From contig CAVWKW010000001.1 of NCBI GenBank assembly GCA_963755705.1, forward strand, positions 496,001 to 560,000: a stretch of DNA of 64,000 nucleotides, in the 5' to 3' direction. Both the position numbers and the translations under genes were made by a program. Positions 1 through 8,544 of the stretch are shown here, one piece after another. Under the pieces are notes generated by a model, which made no database searches, was not told the DNA's origin, and worked only from the letters and a program-made list of their open reading frames with translations. Each line of letters begins with the position of its first letter. Within the stretch, counting starts at the first letter, position 1. The stretch is from JBARDN01 sp963755705 (GTDB lineage Bacteria > Desulfobacterota > Binatia > Binatales > Binataceae).

Positions 1-111
1 TTTCGCTACGATCAGTTGATGAAACTCGGTTGGAAGATCCTGGTGCCGCTTGGGCTGGCAAATATCCTGATAACCGCGTTTGTCGTGGTCATGACCGGAG
101 GCGCGCATTGA
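1..111 (+). CDS. nuoH: NADH-quinone oxidoreductase subunit H, C-terminal fragment
   Basis: The window opens inside an ORF whose last 36 residues begin FRYDQLMKLGWKILVPL, the characteristic end of the NuoH/ND1 membrane subunit of complex I, followed by a final hydrophobic helix. NuoH sits at the junction of the peripheral and membrane arms and forms part of the quinone pocket. Only the C-terminus is visible because the gene starts before the window. The stop codon lies one base before the nuoJ start, so this is the upstream member of the same operon. No nuoI lies between nuoH and nuoJ, where it usually sits. Assignment is by recalled family sequence and context. Confidence 0.9.
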   Translation, partial: FRYDQLMKLGWKILVPLGLANILITAFVVVMTGGAH

Positions 112-112
112 C

Positions 113-667
113 ATGCCGATAGCGCTGTTCTGGTTTCTGGCCGCGGTCTCGCTGATCTCGGCGTTTGGCGTGGTGCTGCAGCGTAATCCGTTGCACTGCC
201 TGCTGGCCCTGATCGCGACGCTGCTCGCGATAGCAGTGATGTTCATCGGCGAGGACGCGGTGGTGGTCGGCTTTCTGCAGGCAATCGTCTATGCCGGCGC
301 AATCATGGTGCTGTTCCTGTTTGTGATCTGGCTGCTCAACCTGCGCGCGGAGATGGGACCGAGCGGCCATCTGGCGCTTAAGTTTGCCGGCACGATCGCG
401 GTCGCCGCGATGTTCGCGGAGCTGATGGCGTTTCTGCTGCCGCCGCATCTGCAGATCAAATTCGTCGGACACGCGGCCGGCTACGGATCGATCGACAGCC
501 TGTCGCAGTCGCTATTTTCCGAATACCTGGTCGCGTTTGAAGTTACCTCCGTGCTGCTGCTGGTCGCGGTAATTGGCGCGGTTGCGCTGGCGCGGCGCAG
601 CACCACGACCGAAATCCGCGAGCACCTGGCCGAGAGTGCGCGCAAGGAGCGGAGCGCGACGCAATGA
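113..667 (+). CDS. nuoJ: NADH-quinone oxidoreductase subunit J
   Basis: This 184-residue, very hydrophobic protein begins MPIALFWFLAAVSLISAFGV and contains the NuoJ-like stretch QRNPLHCLLALIATLLAIAV followed by FLQAIVYAGAIMVLFLFVIW, with about five membrane helices. NuoJ/ND6 is a membrane-arm subunit of proton-pumping complex I, next to NuoK. The start is an ATG one base after the nuoH stop, and the stop overlaps the nuoK start by four bases (ATGA), a sign of translational coupling. The length is normal for the family. The C-terminal tail is charged and probably faces the cytoplasm. Confidence 0.95.
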   Translation: MPIALFWFLAAVSLISAFGVVLQRNPLHCLLALIATLLAIAVMFIGEDAVVVGFLQAIVYAGAIMVLFLFVIWLLNLRAEMGPSGHLALKFAGTIAVAAMFAELMAFLLPPHLQIKFVGHAAGYGSIDSLSQSLFSEYLVAFEVTSVLLLVAVIGAVALARRSTTTEIREHLAESARKERSATQ

Positions 668-966
668 TTCCGCTTCCGTACCTGATGGCGCTCAGCGGCG
701 CGATCTTCGCGATCGGCGTGCTGGGCTTTCTTATCCGCAGGAACATCCTGGTGATGTTCATGTCGGTCGAGTTGATGCTCAACGCGGTCAACCTTGCGTT
801 TATCGCGCTCGGCAGCCGGCTCGGCACGATGGACGGGCAGGTGATCGTATTCTTCGTGATGACGGTTGCCGCGGCGGAGGCGGCCGTCGGGCTTGCGATA
901 ATCATTTCAATTTTCCGCGGCCGCGAAACCGTCCACGCCGACGACCTGACGCTGCTCCGATGGTGA
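664..966 (+). CDS. nuoK: NADH-quinone oxidoreductase subunit K
   Basis: A 100-residue protein with three predicted membrane helices, the exact NuoK/ND4L size. The two buried glutamates that carry the proton path in this subunit are present: E36 in MSVELMLNAVNLAF and E72 in VAAAEAAVGLAI. It overlaps nuoJ by four bases at its start and nuoL by seven bases at its end, so translation of the whole nuoJ-N block is probably coupled. The short tail after the last helix is polar (RGRETVHADD). I see nothing unusual in it. Confidence 0.96.
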   Translation: MIPLPYLMALSGAIFAIGVLGFLIRRNILVMFMSVELMLNAVNLAFIALGSRLGTMDGQVIVFFVMTVAAAEAAVGLAIIISIFRGRETVHADDLTLLRW

Positions 967-2897
967 CCACGGTGGCCAATTTTCCGTCTTCCGCGCTGGC
1001 GCTGATCCTGCTGTTTCCGGCGCTCGGCGTGCTGTTCAATCTGTTCTTCGGGGCGAGGCTCGGCCGCCGCGCCGTCAGTATGGTGGGACCGGGCGTGATG
1101 TTCCTGGCGTTTGCCGCCGCGACGTGGGCGTTCGTGCGCCTGTGCATGCTTCCAGCCGGCGACGCGCTTACCTTCACGCTGTGGCCGTGGATCGAGGCGG
1201 GCCGCTTTCACGTCGAGTTCGCGCTGCGCGTCGACACGCTCTCGGGCGTGATGATCATGATCGTCACGGGCGTGGGCGCATTCATCCATCTGTACTCGGT
1301 CGGCTACATGGCGCACGACGAGGACTTCGCACGCTTCTTTACCTACATGAACCTGTTCGCGCTCTCGATGCTGATCCTGGTGCTCGCGAGCAACCTGCTG
1401 ATGATGTTCGTCGGATGGGAAGGCGTCGGGCTGTGCTCCTATCTGCTGATCGCGTTCTGGTACACGAATCCGCAGTTCGCCTACAACGGACGCAAGGCGT
1501 TCATCGTCAATCGCGTCGGCGACGCGGGTTTCATCCTCGGGATGCTGACGATCATCTCGGTGCTGTCGCGCGGCGGCGTGTGGACGCTCGATTTCCCGAC
1601 TATCCAGGCGCACGTCGGCCTCTTCACGACCGGGACAGCCACGGCGGCATGCCTGCTGCTCTTCCTGGGCGCGACCGGTAAGTCCGCGCAGATTCCGCTC
1701 TATGTATGGCTGCCCGACGCGATGGTCGGCCCGACTCCGGTCAGCGCGCTGATCCACGCGGCGACGATGGTTACCGCGGGCGTGTACATGATTGCGCGGC
1801 TCAACTTCCTCTTCATGCTGTCGCCCGACGCGATGACCGTAGTCGCGACGATCGGCGCGCTGACCGCGTTTTTCGCCGGCACGATCGCGATCGTCCAGCC
1901 CGATATCAAGAAGGTTCTCGCGTACTCGACGATTAGCCAGCTAGGCTACATGTTCCTGGGCGTCGGCTCGGGCGCGTTTGCCGCCGGAATCTTTCATGTG
2001 ATGACGCACGCGTTCTTCAAGGGCCTGCTGTTCCTGTGCGCCGGGTCGGTGATCCATGCGATGGGCGGGGAACAGGACATGACCAAGATGGGCGCGCTCC
2101 GAAAGCATCTGCCGATAACCTTCTGGACGATGCTCATCGCGACGCTGGCGATCTCGGCAGTGCCCGGCTTCTCCGGCTATTTCTCGAAGGATCTGATTCT
2201 CGAGGGCGCGTACGAGTCGGGCCATGTGTGGCTCTGGGGACTCGGCGTGCTGACCGCGGGTATCACGGGCTTCTACATGTTCCGGCTGATCTTCATGACC
2301 TTCTTCGGCTACTCACGCGTCGAGCCTGACAAGCTGCCGCACCTCCATGAATCGCCGCCCTCGATGACTATTCCGCTGGTAGTGCTCGCGATCGCGTCAA
2401 CCGTCGGCGGATGGGTCGGCTTGCCCAGGGGATTTCTGTGGGGCGACGCGTTCGCGCGCTTTCTTTCCCCGGTGGTCGGGAATTTCCATCCCGCCGTCGA
2501 GGCTTCCGCGCTGGGCCTCTCGGCCGCGGCGACGGGCGTCGGCATGCTCGGAATCCTGCTCGCGTACATCTGCTATATCCGGATGCCGGGCCTGCCGATG
2601 ATCGTCGCGTGGCGCGCCAAGTCGATCTACCAGGTGCTGCTCGACAAATACTACGTAGACGAGCTTTACGATCTGATCATCACGCGCCCGCTGTTCTTCG
2701 TTTCGAACGAGATCCTGAACCGCTTTATTGACCGCTTTGTGATCGATGGCACGGTCAACGGCGTCGGCACGTCGGTGAGGTCTGGAAGCCAGCTTGCGCG
2801 GCGCTCTGAGACCGGCAACGTCCAGCATTACGCGTTCGTCTACGTGCTCGGCGTGCTGGGCGTGGTGGCCTACTACCTCTACCTGGTGAGGCATTGA
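960..2897 (+). CDS. nuoL: NADH-quinone oxidoreductase subunit L
   Basis: A 645-residue antiporter-like proton-pumping subunit (ND5) of complex I. Hallmarks are the helix motif with the key glutamate, MFVGWEGVGLCSYLLIAFW, the lysine-bearing ATGKSAQIPLYVWLPDAM, and PTPVSALIHAATMVTAGVYM. The C-terminal part after about residue 480 fits the lateral helix and final anchor seen in ND5. The frame is open further upstream inside nuoJ/K, but the ATG at 960 gives the conserved hydrophobic N-terminus and a seven-base overlap with nuoK, so I chose it. The stop touches the nuoM start (TGATG). No frameshift is seen. Confidence 0.95.
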   Translation: MVTTVANFPSSALALILLFPALGVLFNLFFGARLGRRAVSMVGPGVMFLAFAAATWAFVRLCMLPAGDALTFTLWPWIEAGRFHVEFALRVDTLSGVMIMIVTGVGAFIHLYSVGYMAHDEDFARFFTYMNLFALSMLILVLASNLLMMFVGWEGVGLCSYLLIAFWYTNPQFAYNGRKAFIVNRVGDAGFILGMLTIISVLSRGGVWTLDFPTIQAHVGLFTTGTATAACLLLFLGATGKSAQIPLYVWLPDAMVGPTPVSALIHAATMVTAGVYMIARLNFLFMLSPDAMTVVATIGALTAFFAGTIAIVQPDIKKVLAYSTISQLGYMFLGVGSGAFAAGIFHVMTHAFFKGLLFLCAGSVIHAMGGEQDMTKMGALRKHLPITFWTMLIATLAISAVPGFSGYFSKDLILEGAYESGHVWLWGLGVLTAGITGFYMFRLIFMTFFGYSRVEPDKLPHLHESPPSMTIPLVVLAIASTVGGWVGLPRGFLWGDAFARFLSPVVGNFHPAVEASALGLSAAATGVGMLGILLAYICYIRMPGLPMIVAWRAKSIYQVLLDKYYVDELYDLIITRPLFFVSNEILNRFIDRFVIDGTVNGVGTSVRSGSQLARRSETGNVQHYAFVYVLGVLGVVAYYLYLVRH

Positions 2898-4483
2898 TGA
2901 GCGGCGGACTGCTTACCGCGATCGTATTCGTGCCGCTGCTTGGCGCGTTGTTTGTGCTGATGCAGCGCGAGGATCGCGCGGCGTGGAATTCCGCGTTCAT
3001 CTTTTCGCTGATTCCGCTCGCGCTAAGCTTCTACCTGTTCGCCAGGTTCGACGTCCATTCGGCGGATTTTCAATTCGTCGAGCAGTACGACTGGATTCCA
3101 AAGTTCGGTATCTCCTACCATCTCGGCGTTGACGGAATCAGCCTGCTGCTCGTCCTGCTGACTACCATCCTGATCTCGCTGTCGCTGCTCTACTCGGCCG
3201 GCGGCGATATTGGAGAACGGCCGCGCGAGTTCTGCTTTTTCATGCTGGTGCTCGAGACCGGACTTCTGGGCACGCTGCTGTCGATCGACGTTTTCCTGTT
3301 CTACGTTTTCTGGGAAGTGATGCTGATCCCGATGTACTTCCTCATCGGAATCTGGGGCCACGGGCGCAAGGTTTACGCCGCGATCAAATTCGTGCTGTTC
3401 ACGATGACCGGATCGCTGCTGATGCTGGCCGCGATCATCTACCTGGTGCTTCAGGCCAGGCACTCATTCGGCCGTCTGAGCTTCGACTTGCAACTGCTCT
3501 ACCAGGTGCCGCTGTCCGAGACTCAATCCCGCTGGCTGTTCGCCGCGTTCGCCCTGGCGTTCGCGATCAAGGTGCCGATGTGGCCGCTGCACACCTGGCT
3601 GCCCGACGCGCATACCGAGGCGCCCACGGCGGGTTCGGTGATTCTGGCGGGCGTGATGCTCAAGATGGGCGCGTACGGCTTTCTGCGCTTTGCGATTCCG
3701 CTGTTCCCGACCGTCGCGGTCGAGGCCGTGCCGCTGTTTCTCACGCTCGCCGTGATCGGGATCATTTATGGCGCGCTGGTCGCGATGGTGCAGCCGGACT
3801 TGAAACGCCTGGTCGCTTACTCCTCGGTCAGCCATCTGGGGTTTGTGATGCTCGGGATGTTCGCGCTCGATCCGGAAGGCGTCACCGGCTCGATCTACCA
3901 GATGCTGAACCATGGCGTCTCCACCGGCGGACTATTCTTGCTGGTCGGAATGCTTTATATGCGCCGGCATACGCGCGAGATCAGCGAGTTCGGCGGCCTG
4001 TGGAAAAGCGTGCCGGTTTACGCCGCGATCTTCATGGTCGTGATGCTCTCCTCGGCAGGGCTTCCGGGACTCAACGGATTCGTAGGCGAGTTTCTCATCC
4101 TGCTCGGAACATTCCTGCGCGACTGGATCGCCGCTGCGTTCGCGGTCAGCGGGATCGTGCTCGGCGCGCTATATCTTTTGTGGACCTATGAGCGCGTGAT
4201 GTTCGGTCCGATCACCAAGGCCGTCAACGAGACTATCCGCGATCTTACTGGTCGCGAGATCGCGGTTATGATTCCGGTCATGGCGCTGATGCTCTTTATG
4301 GGGCTTTATCCGAAACCGCTGATTGATCGGATGGAACCGTCGGTTGAAAAGATGCTCGCACCGGTCCATATCGCCGAAGTTCGGCTCGAACAAAAGCGCA
4401 TTGATCGTGATCGCGCACTCGCCCAGGGCATCGCTCCGGCGCATACGCCCAAACCTTCCGCGCTGAGGGTGGCCGCAGAATGA
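2897..4483 (+). CDS. nuoM: NADH-quinone oxidoreductase subunit M
   Basis: A 528-residue antiporter-like subunit (ND4) of complex I. The key glutamate lies in FWEVMLIPMYFLIGIWG and the pump lysine in FAIKVPMWPLHTWLPDAHTE, followed by APTAGSVILAGVMLKMGAYG. Fourteen or so membrane helices are expected. A TTG lies directly before the ATG; I chose the ATG at 2897, which overlaps the nuoL stop by one base. The stop overlaps the nuoN start by four bases (ATGA). The tail after about residue 490 is polar and basic, somewhat longer than in the enterobacterial protein. Confidence 0.95.
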   Translation: MSGGLLTAIVFVPLLGALFVLMQREDRAAWNSAFIFSLIPLALSFYLFARFDVHSADFQFVEQYDWIPKFGISYHLGVDGISLLLVLLTTILISLSLLYSAGGDIGERPREFCFFMLVLETGLLGTLLSIDVFLFYVFWEVMLIPMYFLIGIWGHGRKVYAAIKFVLFTMTGSLLMLAAIIYLVLQARHSFGRLSFDLQLLYQVPLSETQSRWLFAAFALAFAIKVPMWPLHTWLPDAHTEAPTAGSVILAGVMLKMGAYGFLRFAIPLFPTVAVEAVPLFLTLAVIGIIYGALVAMVQPDLKRLVAYSSVSHLGFVMLGMFALDPEGVTGSIYQMLNHGVSTGGLFLLVGMLYMRRHTREISEFGGLWKSVPVYAAIFMVVMLSSAGLPGLNGFVGEFLILLGTFLRDWIAAAFAVSGIVLGALYLLWTYERVMFGPITKAVNETIRDLTGREIAVMIPVMALMLFMGLYPKPLIDRMEPSVEKMLAPVHIAEVRLEQKRIDRDRALAQGIAPAHTPKPSALRVAAE

Positions 4484-5979
4484 CCCCGCTCAACCTTGCC
4501 GCTATCAATTTCGCCTGGCTGCCGATTCTGCCGCTGATGGTCGTTGCGATTGCCGCGATGATGGTGCTGCTAGCGGGCCTGCGCGTCGATGAGGAAGAGA
4601 GCGAAGGACTCGGATGGCTCACGCTGGCCTCGATCGGGATCGCGTTTATCTTCGCGCTCGGGCTGGTCGGCCAGACCGGGGTCGCATTCGCCGGCGCGAT
4701 TTCGATCGATGGCTTTTCGGCCTTCTTCCAGCTCGTGATCCTCATCACCGCCGCCTTCGTGGTGCTGATGTCGCTGGATTACGCCGGGGAGAATCAACTT
4801 CCGGGCGCCGAATATTACTCGCTGGTGCTGTTCTCGACCCTTGGAATGATGCTGATGGCGACGGCCGGCGATTTGATCATCATCTTCCTCGGACTCGAGA
4901 CCATGTCGCTGGCGGTTTACGTGCTGGTCGGGATGCGCCGACGCGACCCGCGCTCGAACGAAGCCGCGATGAAATATTTTCTGCTCGGCGCGTTTTCGAC
5001 CGGCTTCCTGCTGTACGGAATTGCGCTCATCTACGGCGCGACCGGAACGATCAAGCTCGGACCGATCCACGCAGCGCTCGCGAGCAACATGGCCTCGAAT
5101 CATCTGCTGATGCTCGGGCTCGCGATGCTGGTGATCGGGTTCGGCTTCAAGGTCGCCGCGGTCCCGTTCCATATGTGGACGCCCGACGTGTACGAGGGCG
5201 CGCCGACGCCGATCACCGCGTTCATGGCGGTCGGAGTGAAGCTCGGCGCATTTGCCGCCTTCCTGCGGGTCTTCCTGATCAACTTCGGTCCGGTCAGCTC
5301 GCATTGGGCGATCGCGTTGTGGGTGCTGGCCGCGCTCACGATGACCGCCGGCAATCTGATCGCGATCGTGCAGACGAATATCAAGCGGATGCTGGCGTAC
5401 TCGGCGATCGCGCATGCGGGCTACCTGCTGGTTGGAATGACGGCGGCCGGGCCACAAGCCGGTTCGGCCGTGCTTTATTATCTGCTCGCTTATGCGGTCA
5501 CTAATCTGGGAGCGTTCGCCGTGGTGGTAGCGCTGGAGCAGCGTGCGAGTATCAGCGACGAGATATCGGACTACCGCGGGCTCTCGCGCCGCGCGCCCGC
5601 GCTGGCGGCCGCGATGACCATCTTTCTGCTTTCTCTCACTGGCGTGCCCCCGCTAGCCGGCTTCATGGGCAAATTTTACATCTTCAGCGCGGCACTCAGT
5701 GCGGGATACGTCTGGCTGGTGGTGATCGCGGTACTGAACAGCGTGACGTCCGCGTATTACTACTTCTACGTGATCGTCGCGATGTACATGGAGGGAGGCG
5801 GTGGCATCGAGGTCGCGCCCGTGATCGCAAAGCCTGCTCTCGTTGCCGCGATCGGCCTGGCGCTTATCGCCACGATTTTAGTCGGTGCCTATCCCGAGCC
5901 GTACATGAGCGCTGCCGCCAACGCCTATCAATCCGCATTGAGTGCCGGCACGGTTCATACCGCCGCACTGCTTCCCTGA
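4480..5979 (+). CDS. nuoN: NADH-quinone oxidoreductase subunit N
   Basis: A 499-residue antiporter-like subunit (ND2), the last gene of the visible complex I operon. Hallmarks are FLGLETMSLAVYVLVG with the conserved glutamate, RRDPRSNEAAMKYFLLGAFS, and FKVAAVPFHMWTPDVYEGAP with the pump lysine region. It starts inside the nuoM stop (four-base overlap). The gap of about 100 bases that follows and the fresh Shine-Dalgarno before the next gene suggest that the operon ends here, although I see no strong terminator hairpin. Confidence 0.95.
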   Translation: MTPLNLAAINFAWLPILPLMVVAIAAMMVLLAGLRVDEEESEGLGWLTLASIGIAFIFALGLVGQTGVAFAGAISIDGFSAFFQLVILITAAFVVLMSLDYAGENQLPGAEYYSLVLFSTLGMMLMATAGDLIIIFLGLETMSLAVYVLVGMRRRDPRSNEAAMKYFLLGAFSTGFLLYGIALIYGATGTIKLGPIHAALASNMASNHLLMLGLAMLVIGFGFKVAAVPFHMWTPDVYEGAPTPITAFMAVGVKLGAFAAFLRVFLINFGPVSSHWAIALWVLAALTMTAGNLIAIVQTNIKRMLAYSAIAHAGYLLVGMTAAGPQAGSAVLYYLLAYAVTNLGAFAVVVALEQRASISDEISDYRGLSRRAPALAAAMTIFLLSLTGVPPLAGFMGKFYIFSAALSAGYVWLVVIAVLNSVTSAYYYFYVIVAMYMEGGGGIEVAPVIAKPALVAAIGLALIATILVGAYPEPYMSAAANAYQSALSAGTVHTAALLP

Positions 5980-6083
5980 TCCTGCGCTAGAGAAAAATTT
6001 CGACGCTTCGCTCATCCAACCTGCGCGTAGCTGCGTAGATATGGGTGGGGGATCAACCCTCGTAGATCAGGAGGAACGATCCA

Positions 6084-6971
6084 ATGAAGTCTCGCGTATG
6101 TGGTTACTTATCGGGCGCTGTGATGGCGCTGGCAATGGCATTTACCGCCGTCGCGCAGAATGCACCGGCGGCCACGCCGACCGCCGAACAGCCCGCGGCC
6201 GCCTCGAGCGCAACGCTGCAACCCAACCAGACTGCGGGTTTCGGCAACGGCAAACAGCTCATCTTCACCTACACGCAAAGTTTTGACTGCGTGGACCAAC
6301 CGCTCGACGATCTGAATTTCAACGGCGTGCCGGCCGAATCGGATCCTGCCGAAATGCAGACTCCCATCTGCCAGGTTGGGATTCAGCCCACCATCGGACC
6401 TCCGAACAATGGGAACCCGATCAACAGCACGGAGCCGCTCTACGTGCTGGTGCCGATGTTCTCGGCTAACAACGATCAGAATCCTAACGACGCGATCTCA
6501 TGCATCGGCGTCGTCGCGGGCACCACTTGCGGTCCTGCTCTCGGCAATTTTCTGATTTCCGCGTTCGGCTCACTGCCCGAGGGGTTCAAGGCCACGCCAT
6601 CGGTTTATACGCAGTGCCCCGATCCGAACTCGCCTCCGGGAACTTGCACGATGCACGCCTCACGGCTCGATTTGGCGCCCGCGCTGGCCGCGCTCGGTAT
6701 AATCCCGTCGCCACCGACCGCCAATGTCTTCGTGCCGACGCCGAATCACAGCCATATCGTGCTGAACATGGATTCCAACATCAAGGCGATTTGGTGGCAG
6801 GTCGATCCCGTACTGGTGATGAACCAGAGCGATTGGCCGCCGCAGGACGGCAGCAGCGGCATCACCTCGTACAAGGAGATGCAAAAGGTGATAAAAGCCG
6901 GCGCCGCGGTCGAAGTGCCGTCGAACTTTTATCTGTACTTCGCCTCGAAAAAGATGGCCAATATGAAATGA
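6084..6971 (+). CDS. Secreted protein of unknown function
   Basis: I do not recognise this 295-residue protein. It begins with a clear Sec signal peptide (positive start, hydrophobic core, cleavage likely after AVA near residue 24), then an Ala/Pro/Thr linker to about residue 45. The mature part has several cysteines (in FDCVDQP, PICQVG, ISCIGV, TTCGPA, TQCPDP, GTCTMH), consistent with disulfides in the periplasm or outside. A His-bearing stretch PTPNHSHIVLNMD and an IWWQVDPVLVM segment follow. The start ATG at 6084 has a strong AGGAGG Shine-Dalgarno eight bases upstream. It stands alone between nuoN and a convergent gene, and no domain suggests a function. Confidence 0.75.
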   Translation: MKSRVCGYLSGAVMALAMAFTAVAQNAPAATPTAEQPAAASSATLQPNQTAGFGNGKQLIFTYTQSFDCVDQPLDDLNFNGVPAESDPAEMQTPICQVGIQPTIGPPNNGNPINSTEPLYVLVPMFSANNDQNPNDAISCIGVVAGTTCGPALGNFLISAFGSLPEGFKATPSVYTQCPDPNSPPGTCTMHASRLDLAPALAALGIIPSPPTANVFVPTPNHSHIVLNMDSNIKAIWWQVDPVLVMNQSDWPPQDGSSGITSYKEMQKVIKAGAAVEVPSNFYLYFASKKMANMK

Positions 6972-7094
6972 AGAGACAGCATCGGGTGGGATGAGGGAAA
7001 ATATCCCCCAAATCCGATCCGGGCCGAACGGTTGTCGTCGGCAGGGTCCAATCCCTCAGTCCCACCCCGCTTGTTCGTGATGAAGAACGAGTGC

Positions 7095-7583
7095 CTATCG
7101 GCGCTTGGGCTTCTTTGGCGACGGACGCTTCGGTGCCCCGCGCGATGGCGCGGCGGATTTTTTCGCGGATGCAGGAGCAGCGGTCCGCGCCGCTTCAGGC
7201 GCGTATGCGTCCGCCTCGATCTCGATCAGCATCCGAGGATCGACCAGTCGCCGCACCTCAACCATCGTGGTGGCCGGTGGGGAGGCGGCAAAGACCTCTT
7301 GATGCGCCCGCGCCGCTTCGGCGAAACGTCCGATGTCGGTCACGAACATCCGCGTGCGCACCACGTTTTCGATCGTGAGGCCCATACGTTCCAGCGCGGT
7401 GCGGATATTGGTCAATGCCTGGCGCGCCTGCACGTACATCTGGCCCGCCCCGACGATCGTTCCGTGCTCGTCGGTCGCGGTAGTGCCGGAGACCGCGACC
7501 AGATCGCCGAATCGGACCGCACGCGAATATCCCACGATCGGTTCCCACGTCGTGCCGCTCGAGATTCGGGTCAGTTGGCCCAT
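7095..7583 (-). CDS. RidA family enamine/imine deaminase
   Basis: This 162-residue protein carries a full RidA (YjgF/UK114) domain over residues 1-130. VAVSGTTATDEHGTIVGAG is the typical first strand region, VVRTRMFVTDI the central segment, and MVEVRRLVDPRMLIEIEADA the C-terminal part with the arginine that binds the substrate carboxylate. Family members hydrolyse reactive enamines/imines released by PLP enzymes. It differs from plain RidA by a 30-residue basic Ala/Pro/Lys tail. A GTG precedes the chosen ATG; GGGAGGAT lies just upstream of both. It converges with the preceding secreted-protein gene. The exact substrate cannot be told. Confidence 0.88.
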   Translation of the reverse strand: MGQLTRISSGTTWEPIVGYSRAVRFGDLVAVSGTTATDEHGTIVGAGQMYVQARQALTNIRTALERMGLTIENVVRTRMFVTDIGRFAEAARAHQEVFAASPPATTMVEVRRLVDPRMLIEIEADAYAPEAARTAAPASAKKSAAPSRGAPKRPSPKKPKRR

Positions 7584-8138
7584 CACTGATATCCTCCCGC
7601 GTGGCCGCCGGAAAGCTGGCAGGCCGAGCGCTCAGTTATCGCGCGAAGGAAAGCTCTCTTCAAGCTCGCGCGCGACTGAGCGCATCGGCCGCCCGACCTG
7701 GCGCGATTCGGGCAAGAGCCATCGTACGATTGCGGAAATTCGCGAGGCCAATATTGGCGGCCGGTGCCGCTCGCGATTCATGTCGAGCTCGGGCTCGACA
7801 ATTCTGCCATGCGCGGTTGCCCCCATCGCGCTCGAAGCAAAAGAAGAACGCCTCTCCTGCACCACCTCATCCTCCCGGTATTCTGCGATACCATCGGCCC
7901 GCTAACGCCCTATCCGCACTCGATAATACAGCAACAATACAAACTGTCAAAATATGCGCCGCACATCCGTCGCTTCTGACGCGGGCCAAACTGATCCTCG
8001 TCGCCGGAACCGACGGTTCTCACTCGATGCACAGTCCAAACGGCTTCCGCGCTTGAAGTTGCGAGGCGCGTATCATATCCTTTGCGGCGCTTTCGGTTAT
8101 TGCGCTATGGTTGAATAAGAAATTCCAAGGAGGAAGCG
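7584..8138. other. Intergenic region without a supported gene
   Basis: About 555 bases between the RidA gene and a small lipoprotein gene. Open frames exist on both strands but their products are Arg/Ala/Ser-rich, lack domains and lack good ribosome sites, as expected of GC-rich non-coding DNA. The last 100 bases are more AT-rich (around GCGTATCATATCC and TATGGTTGAATAAG) and probably hold the promoter of the lipoprotein gene, but I cannot fix its boxes. No RNA gene or repeat was recognised. Confidence 0.4.
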
Positions 8139-8342
8139 ATGCGCAAAGTCCTGCTTCTAGCACTAGTCACGATGTTCATGGGTGCTGCGGCCTGTAACAA
8201 ACCTGACGAATCGGCTCCGTCTGCTCCCGACGCAGCGGCTTCCGCGGCTGCGTCCACGGCTGCGTCCGATGCCGCCAGCGCTGCAGCGAGCCCGGCTGAT
8301 ATGTCCAGCCCCGCGGCGGCAGCCAGCCCGGCCACGCCGTAA
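8139..8342 (+). CDS. Small Ala/Ser/Pro-rich lipoprotein
   Basis: A 67-residue protein with a lipoprotein signal: MRKVLLLALVTMFMGAAAC, with the lipidated cysteine at residue 19 after AAA. The mature part is almost only Ala, Ser, Pro and Asp and looks unstructured. AAGGAGG lies seven bases before the ATG. The composition resembles the small secreted protein at 17240, which shares AAAASP motifs, so the two may belong to one group of exported low-complexity peptides. Entericidin-like toxicity or an envelope-stress role is conceivable but not shown. A strong stem-loop follows the stop. Confidence 0.72.
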   Translation: MRKVLLLALVTMFMGAAACNKPDESAPSAPDAAASAAASTAASDAASAAASPADMSSPAAAASPATP

Positions 8343-8364
8343 TTCTCGACTGCTTATGGCTAGT

Positions 8365-8399
8365 CGCCGCGCGCCGGTCCATCAGGCCGGCGCGCGGCG
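8365..8399 (+). terminator. GC-rich stem-loop after the small lipoprotein gene
   Basis: A perfect 13-bp inverted repeat (CGCCGCGCGCCGG, then its complement) surrounds a nine-base loop 22 bases after the stop codon of the small lipoprotein. No T-tract follows, so it may act as an RNA 3' stabiliser or a weak terminator rather than a classical intrinsic terminator. Confidence 0.5.
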
Positions 8400-8544
8400 C
8401 GCACTCCATCAGCAGGGCATTGCGTGCGGCGAGCGACCGCCTGCGCCGCTGTGTTAACCTTTGGCTTGAACCAATACCGCCGTCGCGCAATCTCGTCGGG
8501 CTCCATGCGCACTCGCGCTCTGGGGCTGCTACGATGCCCGTGTC

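Noticed and set aside
543..1757. A 404-residue minus-strand frame through nuoJ, nuoK and nuoL
   Set aside because: It lies opposite three conserved complex I genes, has charged low-complexity composition and no start site support.
7601..8056. A plus-strand 151-residue ORF in the RidA-lipoprotein gap
   Set aside because: The composition is Arg/Ala/Ser-rich with no domain or Shine-Dalgarno and it overlaps another weak frame, so I treat the region as non-coding.
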